Positions 8,255-17,884 of a stretch of DNA of 64,000 nucleotides are shown piece after piece. This stretch comes from Moheibacter stercoris (GTDB taxonomy: Bacteria > Bacteroidota > Bacteroidia > Flavobacteriales > Weeksellaceae). A model generated the notes under the pieces. That model did no database searches, was not told the origin of the DNA, and was given only the letters and a program-made list of their open reading frames with translations. Numbering within the stretch: the first letter of the stretch is position 1; the number at the start of each line of letters is the position of its first letter. The DNA lies in NCBI RefSeq assembly GCF_040545805.1, contig NZ_JBEPMO010000009.1, forward strand, positions 47,011-111,010, in the 5' to 3' direction. A program made the translations under genes and the position numbers.

Positions 8255-9119
8255 TGATCTTAATTTCATTTTTATTGATAGCTTCTTTATATAATTGATT
8301 CTGCAATTCGCTGAGCAAATTTAACTTTCTTTTGTTTAGTAAAAGATTTTTTATGGTAGGTTTAACAAATTCGTAAGGAGCCGTACTTCCTTTTGGCTTT
8401 AGATTAAGAATTTTGATCAATGTAACCGTATTTTCATCGGATATTTTGACCTTTCTTCGAGAAATTAGTTGACTCAATTGATCATTTTGGTTCAATTCTG
8501 GAAATTGCGCGGCAATGTATTCAGGAGAATACCAAATGCTATCCTTATCATGATAAGCATTTCCGGCTTGCAAAACCATTTTCATCACCTCATCAAAATC
8601 TTCATCTTTGCTAGAATTGAACAATCTTTCTGCCTGATTTTCTTCTGATTTATCCACCGTAATGGCACGAAATTGAACAACTTCTTTCACCAAAGGAAAA
8701 CTGTCCTTGTGCTTCTCGTAGTATTGAAACAATTCTTCATCGGTGACCGAATCCTTGATATTTTTCTCAATCAGGTAATTATTATAGGCATTGATCAATA
8801 AATCCTGACGATACTCTACGATTTTATTTTCAATTTCTTTCAAGGTTAATTCATCGATGTTTTCTTCTGCTTTGTCGACAATGGCTTTTTTCTTTACCCA
8901 TTCCTCGATATAGGTTTTGACCCAATTGACACTATCTTCTTTTGTATAATCTTTGGGAAGAATCAATTTCAAATCACGATCGGTAAGAAAATGTTCTCCA
9001 TATTGAACAACAATTTTCTCATTTTCGGCTTTTTGTTTGGAGAAATTGAATTTGCCTTTGCAACTCAAAAACAAAATCGGACTAACCAAAATGAGAAGAG
9101 ATATATACGTAAACTTCAT
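8244..9119 (-). CDS. SurA-related lipoprotein without obvious PPIase core
   Basis: A 291-residue putative lipoprotein: 'MKFTYISLLILVSPILFLSC' puts the lipid-modified Cys at 20. The rest is charged and helical ('DRDLKLILPKDYTKED', 'VTDEELFQYYEKHKDSF'), as in the N- and C-terminal chaperone helices of SurA/PpiC proteins, with a middle segment that lacks a recognisable parvulin motif. It directly precedes and overlaps the SurA-like gene and probably works with it in outer-membrane protein folding (inference). The longer reading from 9149 would add 'MKSPILRLDT' before the signal peptide and is less likely. Confidence 0.75.
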   Translation of the reverse strand: MKFTYISLLILVSPILFLSCKGKFNFSKQKAENEKIVVQYGEHFLTDRDLKLILPKDYTKEDSVNWVKTYIEEWVKKKAIVDKAEENIDELTLKEIENKIVEYRQDLLINAYNNYLIEKNIKDSVTDEELFQYYEKHKDSFPLVKEVVQFRAITVDKSEENQAERLFNSSKDEDFDEVMKMVLQAGNAYHDKDSIWYSPEYIAAQFPELNQNDQLSQLISRRKVKISDENTVTLIKILNLKPKGSTAPYEFVKPTIKNLLLNKRKLNLLSELQNQLYKEAINKNEIKINEN

Positions 9120-9152
9120 TGTATCTAAACGCAAAATAGGAGATTTCATTAT

Positions 9153-10010
9153 TTAACCTAAAATTCTCATCGCAGAATTATAAGCCGATTCAAAAGCGAA
9201 AAGGTTCAAACCATGATCGGCATTGACACTTTCTGCATAGGTTATTAGTTTTTCGGTTGGCATATTTCCCACCATTTCACTTTTGGCCATAGGACAACCA
9301 CCAAATCCCTTGATTGCTCCATCAAATTTACGACAACCATTCTGGTAAGCGGCATCTACTTTGGTAAACCATTCCAAATATTCAGTATGAAAATGTGCGC
9401 CAAATTCAATTTCCGGATATTTCGGCACCAAAGTTTTGAATAATTCTTCGACATCTTCTTTATGAGCCACCGAAGTGGTATCGGACAAATTGATCATTTT
9501 AATTCCAATATCAGAAAAACGAGCTGCCCATTCTTTCACCAAGTTAACATTCCATTCTTCCTGATATGGATTTCCAAACGCCATTGAAAAGTACAAAAGC
9601 AATTCTTTGCTTGTTCCTTCCAATAAATTCACAATATTTTGAACCGATTGAAAGGCCTCTTCCCTACTTTTATTGGTGTTGTCAAATTGGAATTGTTCCG
9701 AAATAGAAAAAGGAAATCCTAAAAAATCTACATTTTCATGCAACAAAGCTCTTTCTGCTCCTCCTTCACTTGCCACAATGACCGATAATTTGGATTCTGT
9801 TTGGACAGTTTTCACTGCCTGCAAAACTTCATTTGTGTCAGCCATTTGAGGAATAATTTTGGGCGAAACAAAACTACCACAGTCAATTGTATCAAATCCA
9901 ACTTTCATTAATTTGGTTAAATGATCAATTTTATCTTCAGTTTTGATGAAATCATGAATGCCTTGCATCGCATCGCGCGGACAATCCACAATTTTAATTT
10001 TTTCGCTCAT
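9153..10010 (-). CDS. Hydroxymethylglutaryl-CoA lyase
   Basis: Cleaves HMG-CoA to acetoacetate and acetyl-CoA, the last step of leucine breakdown. The 285-residue TIM-barrel protein has the catalytic start 'IVDCPRDAMQG' (Arg and Asp of the metal/acyl site), 'DTIDCGSFVSPK', a His-x-His metal site in 'FGAHFHTEYLEW', and the Cys loop 'GFGGCPMAKSEMVGN' that matches the family signature with Met in place of the usual Tyr/Phe. The ATG at 10010 starts directly before the barrel; an upstream in-frame ATG at 10091 would add 27 unrelated residues. It stands between the SurA-like operon and the divergent pepT. Confidence 0.88.
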   Translation of the reverse strand: MSEKIKIVDCPRDAMQGIHDFIKTEDKIDHLTKLMKVGFDTIDCGSFVSPKIIPQMADTNEVLQAVKTVQTESKLSVIVASEGGAERALLHENVDFLGFPFSISEQFQFDNTNKSREEAFQSVQNIVNLLEGTSKELLLYFSMAFGNPYQEEWNVNLVKEWAARFSDIGIKMINLSDTTSVAHKEDVEELFKTLVPKYPEIEFGAHFHTEYLEWFTKVDAAYQNGCRKFDGAIKGFGGCPMAKSEMVGNMPTEKLITYAESVNADHGLNLFAFESAYNSAMRILG

Positions 10011-10210
10011 TTCGTAACAATTAGAAATTTTCAAGTACGAATAACGGAAAAATCTCGCAAATACGAAACTGCTAACAAGTTTTGTAAGCAAAAAGATTGT
10101 AATTTTACGCAGTATTAATCAATAAAATTCAATTGTTTGATGCTTCAGATGAAGTGATTTGAATGTATCCAATTGAAATCTCAATTAGTAAAAAATTAAA
10201 AGATTATAAA

Positions 10211-11452
10211 ATGGACAAAATTTGGAGTGAAAAACTGAAGAATCGATTTTTAAAATATGTAAGTTTTTATTCAGAAAGTATACCTTTCGTTGATGCATTT
10301 CCAAGTTCAGAAAGGCAGTGGGACATTGCAAAATATCTATTTGAAGAATTGAAATCAATCGGTTTAGAAGATGTTTCGATTGATGACAATGCCTATGTTA
10401 TGGGATATTTACCCTCCAATATTGACAAAGAAGTCCCAACCATTGGATTCATTTCGCACTTTGATACATCACCAGATTATTCAGGAGAAAATGTAAAACC
10501 TCAAATCATTGAAAATTATGATGGAGGAGAAATCCTTTTAAACGAGGCGTTGAAAATGAAATTAAATCCGGAAGAATTTCCAGAATTAAAACAATACAAA
10601 GGTCAAACCATCATTACCACAGACGGAACGACCCTTTTGGGAGCTGACGATAAAGCAGGTGTTGCTGAAATTGTTACTGCGATGGAATATTTGGTTGCGC
10701 ATCCTGAAATCAAGCATGGCCGCATCGCGGTTGGATTTACACCAGACGAAGAAGTAGGTCGTGGTGCTGATTTCTTTGACGTAGAAAAATTTGGTGCAGA
10801 ATGGGCGTATACAATGGATGGTAGCGAAATTGGTGAATTGGAATATGAAAATTTCAACGCTGCTTATGCGCACATCACCTTCAAAGGAAAAAGTGTTCAC
10901 CCTGGATATGCCAAAAACCAAATGGTCAATGCGATTTCAATGGCAAGACAATTTGCAGATCAATTGCCAAACGATGAAGTTCCAGAATTGACAACTGGCC
11001 GTGAAGGTTTCTTCCATTTGAATGATTTCGAAGGAAATGTTTCGGAAACAACCATTAAATACATCATTCGTGATCACGATATGACGCAATTTGAAGCAAG
11101 AAAAGCTTTGATTCAAGAAATTGTTGCAGAAATGAGTGAAGAATTCGGAGAGGATAATGTTATTTTGGATATGAAAGACCAATATTACAACATGGTCGAA
11201 AAAGTTCAAGAGAAATTCCAATCAGTTGAAATTGCTGAACAAGCATTAAAAGATGTAGGAATTACGCCAAACATCAAACCAATTCGTGGAGGAACAGATG
11301 GATCAAGATTGAGCTTTATGGGATTGCCTTGCCCGAACATTTTTGCGGGTGGACATAATTTTCATGGACCTTACGAATATGTTCCATTGCAATCCATGGA
11401 AAAAGCGGTTGAAGTAATTGTACGAATTGGAGAATTGGTTGCTGAAAAATAA
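10211..11452 (+). CDS. pepT: Peptidase T, tripeptide aminopeptidase
   Basis: Cytoplasmic di-zinc M20-family enzyme that removes the N-terminal residue of tripeptides. Metal-site motifs are clear: 'ISHFDTSPDYSGENV', 'TTDGTTLLGADDKAGVAEIV' (bridging Asp), 'FTPDEEVGRGADFFD' (catalytic Glu pair), 'IRGGTDGSRLSFMGLPCPNI' and the terminal 'AGGHNFHGPYEYVP'. Start 10211 ('MDKIWSEKLKNRFLKYVSF') fits the family; an upstream in-frame ATG at 10163 adds 16 residues not typical of PepT. The 413 residues agree with the family's 405-415. Single-gene unit with its own terminator. Confidence 0.95.
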   Translation: MDKIWSEKLKNRFLKYVSFYSESIPFVDAFPSSERQWDIAKYLFEELKSIGLEDVSIDDNAYVMGYLPSNIDKEVPTIGFISHFDTSPDYSGENVKPQIIENYDGGEILLNEALKMKLNPEEFPELKQYKGQTIITTDGTTLLGADDKAGVAEIVTAMEYLVAHPEIKHGRIAVGFTPDEEVGRGADFFDVEKFGAEWAYTMDGSEIGELEYENFNAAYAHITFKGKSVHPGYAKNQMVNAISMARQFADQLPNDEVPELTTGREGFFHLNDFEGNVSETTIKYIIRDHDMTQFEARKALIQEIVAEMSEEFGEDNVILDMKDQYYNMVEKVQEKFQSVEIAEQALKDVGITPNIKPIRGGTDGSRLSFMGLPCPNIFAGGHNFHGPYEYVPLQSMEKAVEVIVRIGELVAEK

Positions 11453-11482
11453 CAGAATTCTTTTAATTTGAAACTCAATAGT

Positions 11483-11523
11483 TCCTGAAAGATTTATTAA
11501 AAATCTTTCAGGATCTTTTTATT
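11483..11523 (+). terminator. Terminator of pepT
   Basis: TCCTGAAAGATT pairs with AATCTTTCAGGA around an A/T loop, followed by TCTTTTT. Confidence 0.8.
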
Positions 11524-11573
11524 TATGCGGGATTGGAACAATCTTTGTCTAGTCAAAACAAAATTTATTCTAT

Positions 11574-12236
11574 ATGAAATCTTTCATGACCATGTTCCTT
11601 CTAGGAATTTTTAGCATCTCTTTTTCTCAAGTGAAATTGGAAGTAGGAGAATTTAACAAATTGGAAACCTTTGATAAATTAAATGTGAAATTGGTTCAAT
11701 CCGATTCTCAATACATTGAAGTGACAGGACCCAAAGCTGAAAATGTGGAATTTGTCAATAAAAACAAAGTGTTAAAAGTTCGCATGAACACCAAAGAATT
11801 TTTACAAGGTGAAACCACACAAGTTATCGTATATTATAAAGATTTACAATCCATTTCAGCCAATGAAGGATCCTTCGTAACTTCTGACGAAACGATTGAC
11901 AGAAATGATTTTTTGATCAATGCAAAAGAAGGTTCTTTTGTTGCGTTGGATTTAGAAGTTGAAAATCTTGAAATCAAAACCCATACAGGAGCCAATATTG
12001 AAGTATCTGGAAATGCAGAAAATCAATCTGTTGTTTCCAATTCAGGTGGAAAATACAACGGTGAAACTTTGATTACTTCAACTACAGAGGTAACAGTAAA
12101 TGCAGGTGGTGAAGCAAAAGTTTACGCATTGAATCAAGTTGAAGCCAAAACCAGAGCTGGGGGCAACATTCATATTTATGGTGGAGCAAAAGTTTCTCAA
12201 AAAACCATTGTAGGAGGTTCTGTCCATATTCATTAA
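11574..12236 (+). CDS. DUF2807 (GIN domain) exported protein
   Basis: A 220-residue protein with a signal peptide (to about residue 18, 'FSISFSQ') followed by repetitive beta-strand sequence such as 'LVQSDSQYIEVTGP', 'AKEGSFVALDLEVENLEIKT' and a Gly-rich end 'IYGGAKVSQKTIVGGSVHIH'. This is the GIN/DUF2807 beta-helix fold found widely in Bacteroidota, often called a putative auto-transporter adhesin. No real function is established. No sorting domain is visible, so it probably stays periplasmic or attached to the envelope. Confidence 0.8.
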   Translation: MKSFMTMFLLGIFSISFSQVKLEVGEFNKLETFDKLNVKLVQSDSQYIEVTGPKAENVEFVNKNKVLKVRMNTKEFLQGETTQVIVYYKDLQSISANEGSFVTSDETIDRNDFLINAKEGSFVALDLEVENLEIKTHTGANIEVSGNAENQSVVSNSGGKYNGETLITSTTEVTVNAGGEAKVYALNQVEAKTRAGGNIHIYGGAKVSQKTIVGGSVHIH

Positions 12237-12268
12237 TTTTACCTTCTTAATAATCTAAATCCTTAACT

Positions 12269-13003
12269 ATGCAAAGACGCGATTTCCTAAAAAAAACAGC
12301 CCTAATGGGTGGACTTTGGGTGGTAAACCCAAGCATCTCATTGGATTTTCTCCAAGATTTTCCCCAAGATGAATTGATAGGCAAAGGAAAACCAGCCCTT
12401 TTTGGTGAGGATTTTAAATTACGCGAAGAAGCCAGATTGAATTTCAATCTGATGAAAAAAGCAGCCAAGGAAAAAGGATTCAACATTCACGTCGTTTCGA
12501 GTTATCGTTCTTATTCTCATCAAAATGGAATTTGGGAAAGAAAATATACCAATTTCCGTAATCAAGGATTTTCGCATGAAAAAACAATTCAAAAAATCAT
12601 TGAGTACAGTACAATTCCAGGAACTTCGAGACACCACTGGGGAACCGATTTGGACATCATCGATAGTACCAAAGGAATTCCCGCCAATCCATTGAGTGAA
12701 TCACACTTCAACAAAGGAGGACGTATGCACAATTTCAAGCTGTGGTTGGATGAAAATTCAGAAAAATATGGTTTCTATTTGGTCTATACCAATGCACCTG
12801 GAAGAAAAGGATTTGCGTATGAACCTTGGCATTTTTCCTACAAACCACTTTCATTAAAAATGTTAGAATCCTACAAAAAAATGGATTTGAAAAAAATGCT
12901 ACAAACCAACAAATTAATGGGTAGTGAACACTTCACTAATGAATTTATTTCGAAATACATACAAGAAAATATTTTGGACATCAACCCAAGTTTGTTGCCC
13001 TAA
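12269..13003 (+). CDS. M15 family D-Ala-D-Ala carboxypeptidase (VanY-like)
   Basis: Predicted zinc peptidase that trims peptidoglycan stem peptides. The start 'MQRRDFLKKTALMGGLWVV' is a twin-arginine signal, so the folded enzyme would be exported by Tat. The catalytic domain shows 'SSYRSYSHQNGIWERKY', 'GTSRHHWGTDLDI' (zinc His and Asp) and 'YEPWHFSYKPL' (third zinc ligand), the VanY/M15B set. Length 244 residues. It lies 32 bases after the DUF2807 gene, possibly in one transcript, without an obvious functional link. Confidence 0.88.
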   Translation: MQRRDFLKKTALMGGLWVVNPSISLDFLQDFPQDELIGKGKPALFGEDFKLREEARLNFNLMKKAAKEKGFNIHVVSSYRSYSHQNGIWERKYTNFRNQGFSHEKTIQKIIEYSTIPGTSRHHWGTDLDIIDSTKGIPANPLSESHFNKGGRMHNFKLWLDENSEKYGFYLVYTNAPGRKGFAYEPWHFSYKPLSLKMLESYKKMDLKKMLQTNKLMGSEHFTNEFISKYIQENILDINPSLLP

Positions 13004-13080
13004 TTCCTTAACGTTATTTTAACCTTTACACGATAATCAAAACTGATTACAATTCGTAATTTTATCAAAATTTCTTATCC

Positions 13081-14028
13081 ATGACATTAATTCAATTAGA
13101 GTATGTTTTAGCTGTAGCTGAATTTAAGAATTTTACTTTGGCTGCAGATAAATGTTTTGTGACACAACCCACGCTAAGTATGCAAATTCAAAAATTGGAA
13201 AAAGAATTGGAAATTGAAATTTTCGATCGCAGTTCTCATCCAATAAAGTTGACAAAAATTGGTGAAAAAGTTGTGGATCAAGCCAAAATCATTTTGAAAG
13301 AATCCTACAAAATGAGTCAATTGGTGAGTGAAGAAAGAGGCATGATTGAAGGTGATTTTAGCATTGGGGTGATTCCAACCATTCTACCTACTTTGGTTCC
13401 CATGTTTTATCGCTCATTTCAAAAGGCTCACCCCAAAACCAATTTGATTATCAAAGAGATGCAAACAGAAGAAATAATGTTGCATCTTCAACAAGGAAAC
13501 TTGGATTTCGGAATTGTTGTTACTCCTTTATTTGAAGATCAAATCGTCGAAAAAGTTCTGTATTATGAACCGATGGTCGGTTATATTCCTGCTTCCCATA
13601 AATTGCATTCAAAAAAATTAATCGAACGAGAAGATTTAGACATTGAAGATATTTTACTTTTAAAAGAAGGTCATTGTTTCCGAAACAATGTTTTAAATTT
13701 CTGTGATCCTAAAAAATTGAAAGACATTCCAATACAATTAGATAGTGGAAATTTAGATACTTTGGTAAAATTAGCCAATGAAGGATATGGCATGACTTTT
13801 TTACCAGCTTTGCAAGCAGAAGATCTACCAAAAGAATTCCAAAAAAATGTTCGATTTTTCAAAGATCCTGTTCCCACAAGGGAAGTCAGTTTGGTTTATC
13901 ATCAATCAAATCTGAGAAAATCCTTTGAAAATAGTTTGGTGAAAATCATTCAAAGTGTACTTCGCGGAAAAATATTTTTGGATAAAAATGAAAATGTTTC
14001 TTCGCCACTTTTAAGTCTGCCTAAATAA
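13081..14028 (+). CDS. oxyR: LysR-type regulator OxyR
   Basis: Peroxide-sensing transcription activator. The 315 residues show a LysR winged-helix domain (1-60; 'LTLAADKCFVTQPTLSMQIQ'-like recognition helix) and a substrate-like sensing domain. The two redox cysteines are present in 'KEGHCFRNNVLNFC', by count at residues 199 and 208, the same numbers as in E. coli OxyR, so disulfide-based sensing is very likely. No catalase or peroxidase gene lies next to it here. Confidence 0.9.
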   Translation: MTLIQLEYVLAVAEFKNFTLAADKCFVTQPTLSMQIQKLEKELEIEIFDRSSHPIKLTKIGEKVVDQAKIILKESYKMSQLVSEERGMIEGDFSIGVIPTILPTLVPMFYRSFQKAHPKTNLIIKEMQTEEIMLHLQQGNLDFGIVVTPLFEDQIVEKVLYYEPMVGYIPASHKLHSKKLIEREDLDIEDILLLKEGHCFRNNVLNFCDPKKLKDIPIQLDSGNLDTLVKLANEGYGMTFLPALQAEDLPKEFQKNVRFFKDPVPTREVSLVYHQSNLRKSFENSLVKIIQSVLRGKIFLDKNENVSSPLLSLPK

Positions 14029-14298
14029 AAAAGGGGATTTTTCCTGTATGAAAATAAGGAAATACACTTTGTTTGTTCAAGTAGAAGAATCTAATTTTGG
14101 CTTATAGAAAGTTTGTATTGGTAACTTTTTAAGATAGGGAAAATGACTAATAATCAACTTATGTTCTCTTAACGAAACTATTTATTTATGAATTTTACAC
14201 TCTCACTAAAGGATCCTCTCTCATTCCTAAACTAAAACAAAACTCATACTAAAATAGAGAACAACTACCACGTTTCCCCCAATCGTTTTTATTTTAAT

Positions 14299-14329
14299 AA
14301 AGACTCCTTCCTATCGGGGTCTTTTTTTT
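14299..14329. terminator. Terminator between convergent oxyR and aroC
   Basis: AAAGACTCC pairs with GGGGTCTTT (one G-T pair), with a T run on the plus strand and a T-rich exit on the minus strand. It can serve aroC (minus) and plus-strand transcripts. The rest of the 305-base gap (14029-14298) shows no gene or other clear signal. Confidence 0.65.
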
Positions 14330-14333
14330 GCGA

Positions 14334-15392
14334 TTAGATTTTGCGACTAGCATCTTGCAATACAAAATCCAACAAAGTCATAGCAGCTAAAGCTTCTACG
14401 ATTGGCACTGCACGCGGAACAACACAAGGATCATGTCTACCTTTACCATGCATTTTCACCATTTCACCTTCAGAATTTATCGTTTCTTGCTCTTTCATCA
14501 AAGTTGCAACGGGTTTAAATGCCACACGGAAATAAATGTCCATCCCATTGGAAATTCCTCCTTGAATACCGCCCGATAAATTTGTCTTTGTCGTTCCATC
14601 TTGATTGAACAAATCATTATGTTCCGAACCTTTCATTCGAGCGCCACAAAATCCACTTCCGTATTCAAAACCTTTTACCGCATTGATTGATAGCATGGCC
14701 TGTCCCAATCTTGCATGAAGCTTATCAAAAATAGGTTCGCCCAAACCAATGGGCACATTTTGAATAACACAAGTTACTGTACCTCCAATAGTGTCGCCTT
14801 GCTTTCGGATTTCTTGAATACGTTCAATCATTTTCTCGGCTGTTTCAGCATCGGGACAACGAACGATATTGGAATCTGTTTGGGAAAAATCAAGTGCCTG
14901 ATAGGGTTTTTCTAAAAATAAATCTCCAACTGAGGAAACGTAGGCATTGATTTTAATGTTTGGAATAATTTGTTTGGCTATTGCTCCTGCAACTACCCAA
15001 TTGGCTGTTTCGCGTGCAGAAGTCCTTCCTCCTCCTCGCACATCACGAATTCCATATTTTTTGGAATAGGTAAAATCGGCATGAGAAGGTCGATAAACCT
15101 CTTCAATATGTTCATAATCTTTGGAGCGTTGGTTTTCATTCGGAATCAGAAATCCAATGGATGTTCCAGTTGTTTTTCCGTCTAAAATCCCTGATAGAAA
15201 CTTTACCGTGTCGGATTCTTTTCGTTGGGTAACAATTTTGGATTGCCCTGGTTTTCTACGATCGAGTTCATCTTGAATTTGTTCAAAATCCAATTCGATT
15301 CCAGAAGGAACTCCGTCAATAATTCCGCCGATCGCTTCTCCGTGACTTTCCCCAAAGGTTGTCAATCTATAAAGTTTTCCTATTGTATTCAA
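14334..15392 (-). CDS. aroC: Chorismate synthase
   Basis: Converts EPSP to chorismate using reduced FMN, the last step of the shikimate pathway. The 352-residue protein has the three family signatures: 'GESHGEAIGGIIDGVPSG' near the N-terminus, 'GIRDVRGGGRTSARETA' (about 115-135) and 'GRHDPCVVPRAVPIVEALAA' near the C-terminus. Length fits. It is a single-gene unit on the minus strand, divergent from the UvrD-type helicase gene. Confidence 0.97.
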   Translation of the reverse strand: MNTIGKLYRLTTFGESHGEAIGGIIDGVPSGIELDFEQIQDELDRRKPGQSKIVTQRKESDTVKFLSGILDGKTTGTSIGFLIPNENQRSKDYEHIEEVYRPSHADFTYSKKYGIRDVRGGGRTSARETANWVVAGAIAKQIIPNIKINAYVSSVGDLFLEKPYQALDFSQTDSNIVRCPDAETAEKMIERIQEIRKQGDTIGGTVTCVIQNVPIGLGEPIFDKLHARLGQAMLSINAVKGFEYGSGFCGARMKGSEHNDLFNQDGTTKTNLSGGIQGGISNGMDIYFRVAFKPVATLMKEQETINSEGEMVKMHGKGRHDPCVVPRAVPIVEALAAMTLLDFVLQDASRKI

Positions 15393-15488
15393 TGCAAGTG
15401 ATTATCCAACAAAATTACTCAAAACAATTCAACTTATCGGTCAAACTAATGGATAGAATCTATAGAGATTATGTAATTTTGCGAAACG

Positions 15489-17816
15489 ATGATGAAGTAT
15501 TTAGACGAATTGAACGAACCACAGCGTGAAGCTGTTATTACCACAGAAGGGCCATTGATGGTCATTGCAGGAGCTGGATCTGGTAAAACACGTGTTCTTA
15601 CCTATCGAATTGCTCATTTGATTAACAAGGGAGTCGATCCTTTCAATATTTTGGCGTTGACCTTTACCAATAAGGCAGCACGCGAAATGAAAGAAAGGAT
15701 TTCAAAGGTTGTGGGTGATCAAGAAGCCAAAAATCTTTGGATGGGTACTTTTCACTCTATTTTTGCTCGAATTCTACGAGTGGAAGCTCCTCTTTTGGGC
15801 TATCCTTCTGATTTCACGATTTACGATACACAAGATGCGCAAAGTGTCATGAAAAAGGTGATTGAGGAAATGAACCTAGACAAAGACATCTACAAAGTCA
15901 AACAAGTTCTCGGTAGAATTTCCCAATTCAAAAATAATTTGATTACCGTCAGAGCCTATCAAAACACGCCAGAATTAATTGAAGCAGATGCCGCAGCCAT
16001 GCGTCCTAGAATGGGAGAATTGTATCGTGCGTATGTAGAGAAATGCTTCAAATCGGGTGCGATGGATTTTGACGATTTATTGCTTCGAACCAACGAAGTT
16101 TTGACACGCTTTCCAGAAGTTTTGCACAAATACCAAGAACGTTTCAAATACATTTTGGTCGATGAGTATCAGGATACGAATCATTCCCAATATCTGATTG
16201 TAAAAGCTTTGGCTTCTCGCTATGAGAATTTATGTGTGGTGGGAGATGATGCGCAAAGTATCTATGCGTTTCGTGGAGCAAACATCCGAAATATATTATC
16301 ATTCCAACAAGACTATCCCGATGCCAAAGCCATTTCGTTGGAACAAAATTACCGTTCAACCAAAACAATTGTAGGCGCTGCCAATGTGATTATTTCGCAT
16401 AACAAAGAACAATTGGACAAGACGGTTTGGACAGCAAACGAACAAGGAACTACCATTCCCGTTTATCGTGCCTTAACCGATGCAGATGAAGCGCGCTACG
16501 TGGCTTCCCAAATTTTTGAATTGCAAATGAATGAGCAATTGAAAAACAGTGAAATCGCCATTTTGTATCGAACCAATGCTCAATCACGTGCCATTGAGGA
16601 AGCTTTACGAAAAAGAGGAATTCCCTATCGAGTGTATGGCGGAATGTCTTTCTATCAACGAAAAGAGATCAAAGATTTCATCGCCTATTTACGCTTGTTG
16701 ATCAATCAAAACGATGAAGAAGCTTTATTGAGAGTAATTAATTATCCGGCGAGAGGAATTGGTCAAACTACTTTGAACAAATTGGTAGTAGCTTCCAATC
16801 AGATGGACAAAAGTATATTCAATCTATTGGAAGAAATTCCACAATATGCTGGTAAATTAGGAATCAACGGACCTACATCCGCCAAATTATATGATTTCAT
16901 CATGATGATCAAAAGTTTCCAGGTGATGCTTCAGAATCATGATGTGTATGAAGTTTCCATGCATGTTGCCAAAACAACTGGATTGATTAAAGTTTTAAAA
17001 GAAGACGATACGCCAGAAGGAATTTCAAGATTGGAAAACCTGCAGGAGATTTTGAATAGTATCCAAGGATATGTAGACGAACAAAAACAATTGGATGAAG
17101 GCGATCCTTCTCTTTCTGGATTTTTGGAAAATGTGGCACTTTCGACCGATGCCGACAATGAAGATGATGATGGAGACAAAGTTTCCATGATGACCGTTCA
17201 CTTGGCAAAAGGATTGGAATTCCCTGCGGTTTTCATTGTAGGTATGGAGGAAAATTTATTTCCTTCCATGATGAATTTGAATACCCGACAAGAATTGGAA
17301 GAAGAGAGAAGGTTGTTTTACGTAGCGCTTACACGTGCGGAAAAATTTGCTCAATTGACGTATTCGGTTTCCCGATTCCGTTGGGGAAAAATTGTGGATA
17401 GTGAACCAAGCCGATTCTTGGAAGAAATCGACGACAAATATTTGGATTGGAAAAATCTAAACGTCGGAATGCCATTGAATCGAAGTGGTTTGGATGCGAA
17501 TTTGTTTGATGATTTTTCACAAGTCCCAAGATTTGAACCCAAGAAAAAAGTGGAAAAGAAAACATTGTCTCGTCCAGAACCTGTCAAACCAAAACCTGGA
17601 TTGAAACCGATTGGGGAAGCAAAAATTACCAATCAAAATAATGGCGAACATGTGAATTTAGTTGCTGGTAAAACAGTCGTTCATGATCGTTTTGGGAAAG
17701 GAAAAGTTGTCGGTTTAGAAGGAGATCCAAACAACATCAAAGCGATTATTCAGTTTGAAACCGCTGGAGAAAAGAAATTATTATTGAATTTCGCCAAGTT
17801 GCGTGTGTTGGATTAA
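15489..17816 (+). CDS. UvrD/PcrA/Rep-type DNA helicase
   Basis: Superfamily 1A 3'-5' DNA helicase for repair and replication-fork upkeep. The 775 residues carry Walker A 'AGAGSGKTRVLTYRI' (about 30), motif Ia 'LTFTNKAAREMKERI', Walker B 'LVDEYQDTNHSQ', motif III 'VVGDDAQSIYAFRGA', motif IV 'EQNYRST' and motif VI 'LFYVALTRAEKFAQL'. A C-terminal Tudor-like domain 'VVHDRFGKGKVVGLEGDP' (about 725-745) is typical of PcrA/UvrD and binds RNA polymerase in known homologues. ATG at 15489 is followed at once by a second ATG; a TAATTTTG box lies at 15474-15481. Choosing between pcrA and uvrD by name is not possible here. Confidence 0.93.
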   Translation: MMKYLDELNEPQREAVITTEGPLMVIAGAGSGKTRVLTYRIAHLINKGVDPFNILALTFTNKAAREMKERISKVVGDQEAKNLWMGTFHSIFARILRVEAPLLGYPSDFTIYDTQDAQSVMKKVIEEMNLDKDIYKVKQVLGRISQFKNNLITVRAYQNTPELIEADAAAMRPRMGELYRAYVEKCFKSGAMDFDDLLLRTNEVLTRFPEVLHKYQERFKYILVDEYQDTNHSQYLIVKALASRYENLCVVGDDAQSIYAFRGANIRNILSFQQDYPDAKAISLEQNYRSTKTIVGAANVIISHNKEQLDKTVWTANEQGTTIPVYRALTDADEARYVASQIFELQMNEQLKNSEIAILYRTNAQSRAIEEALRKRGIPYRVYGGMSFYQRKEIKDFIAYLRLLINQNDEEALLRVINYPARGIGQTTLNKLVVASNQMDKSIFNLLEEIPQYAGKLGINGPTSAKLYDFIMMIKSFQVMLQNHDVYEVSMHVAKTTGLIKVLKEDDTPEGISRLENLQEILNSIQGYVDEQKQLDEGDPSLSGFLENVALSTDADNEDDDGDKVSMMTVHLAKGLEFPAVFIVGMEENLFPSMMNLNTRQELEEERRLFYVALTRAEKFAQLTYSVSRFRWGKIVDSEPSRFLEEIDDKYLDWKNLNVGMPLNRSGLDANLFDDFSQVPRFEPKKKVEKKTLSRPEPVKPKPGLKPIGEAKITNQNNGEHVNLVAGKTVVHDRFGKGKVVGLEGDPNNIKAIIQFETAGEKKLLLNFAKLRVLD

Positions 17817-17884
17817 AATCAACTTAACTAGTTAATAATTAAGAAGTTTTCATTATATTCGTGTAAATAAATTAACACATAATT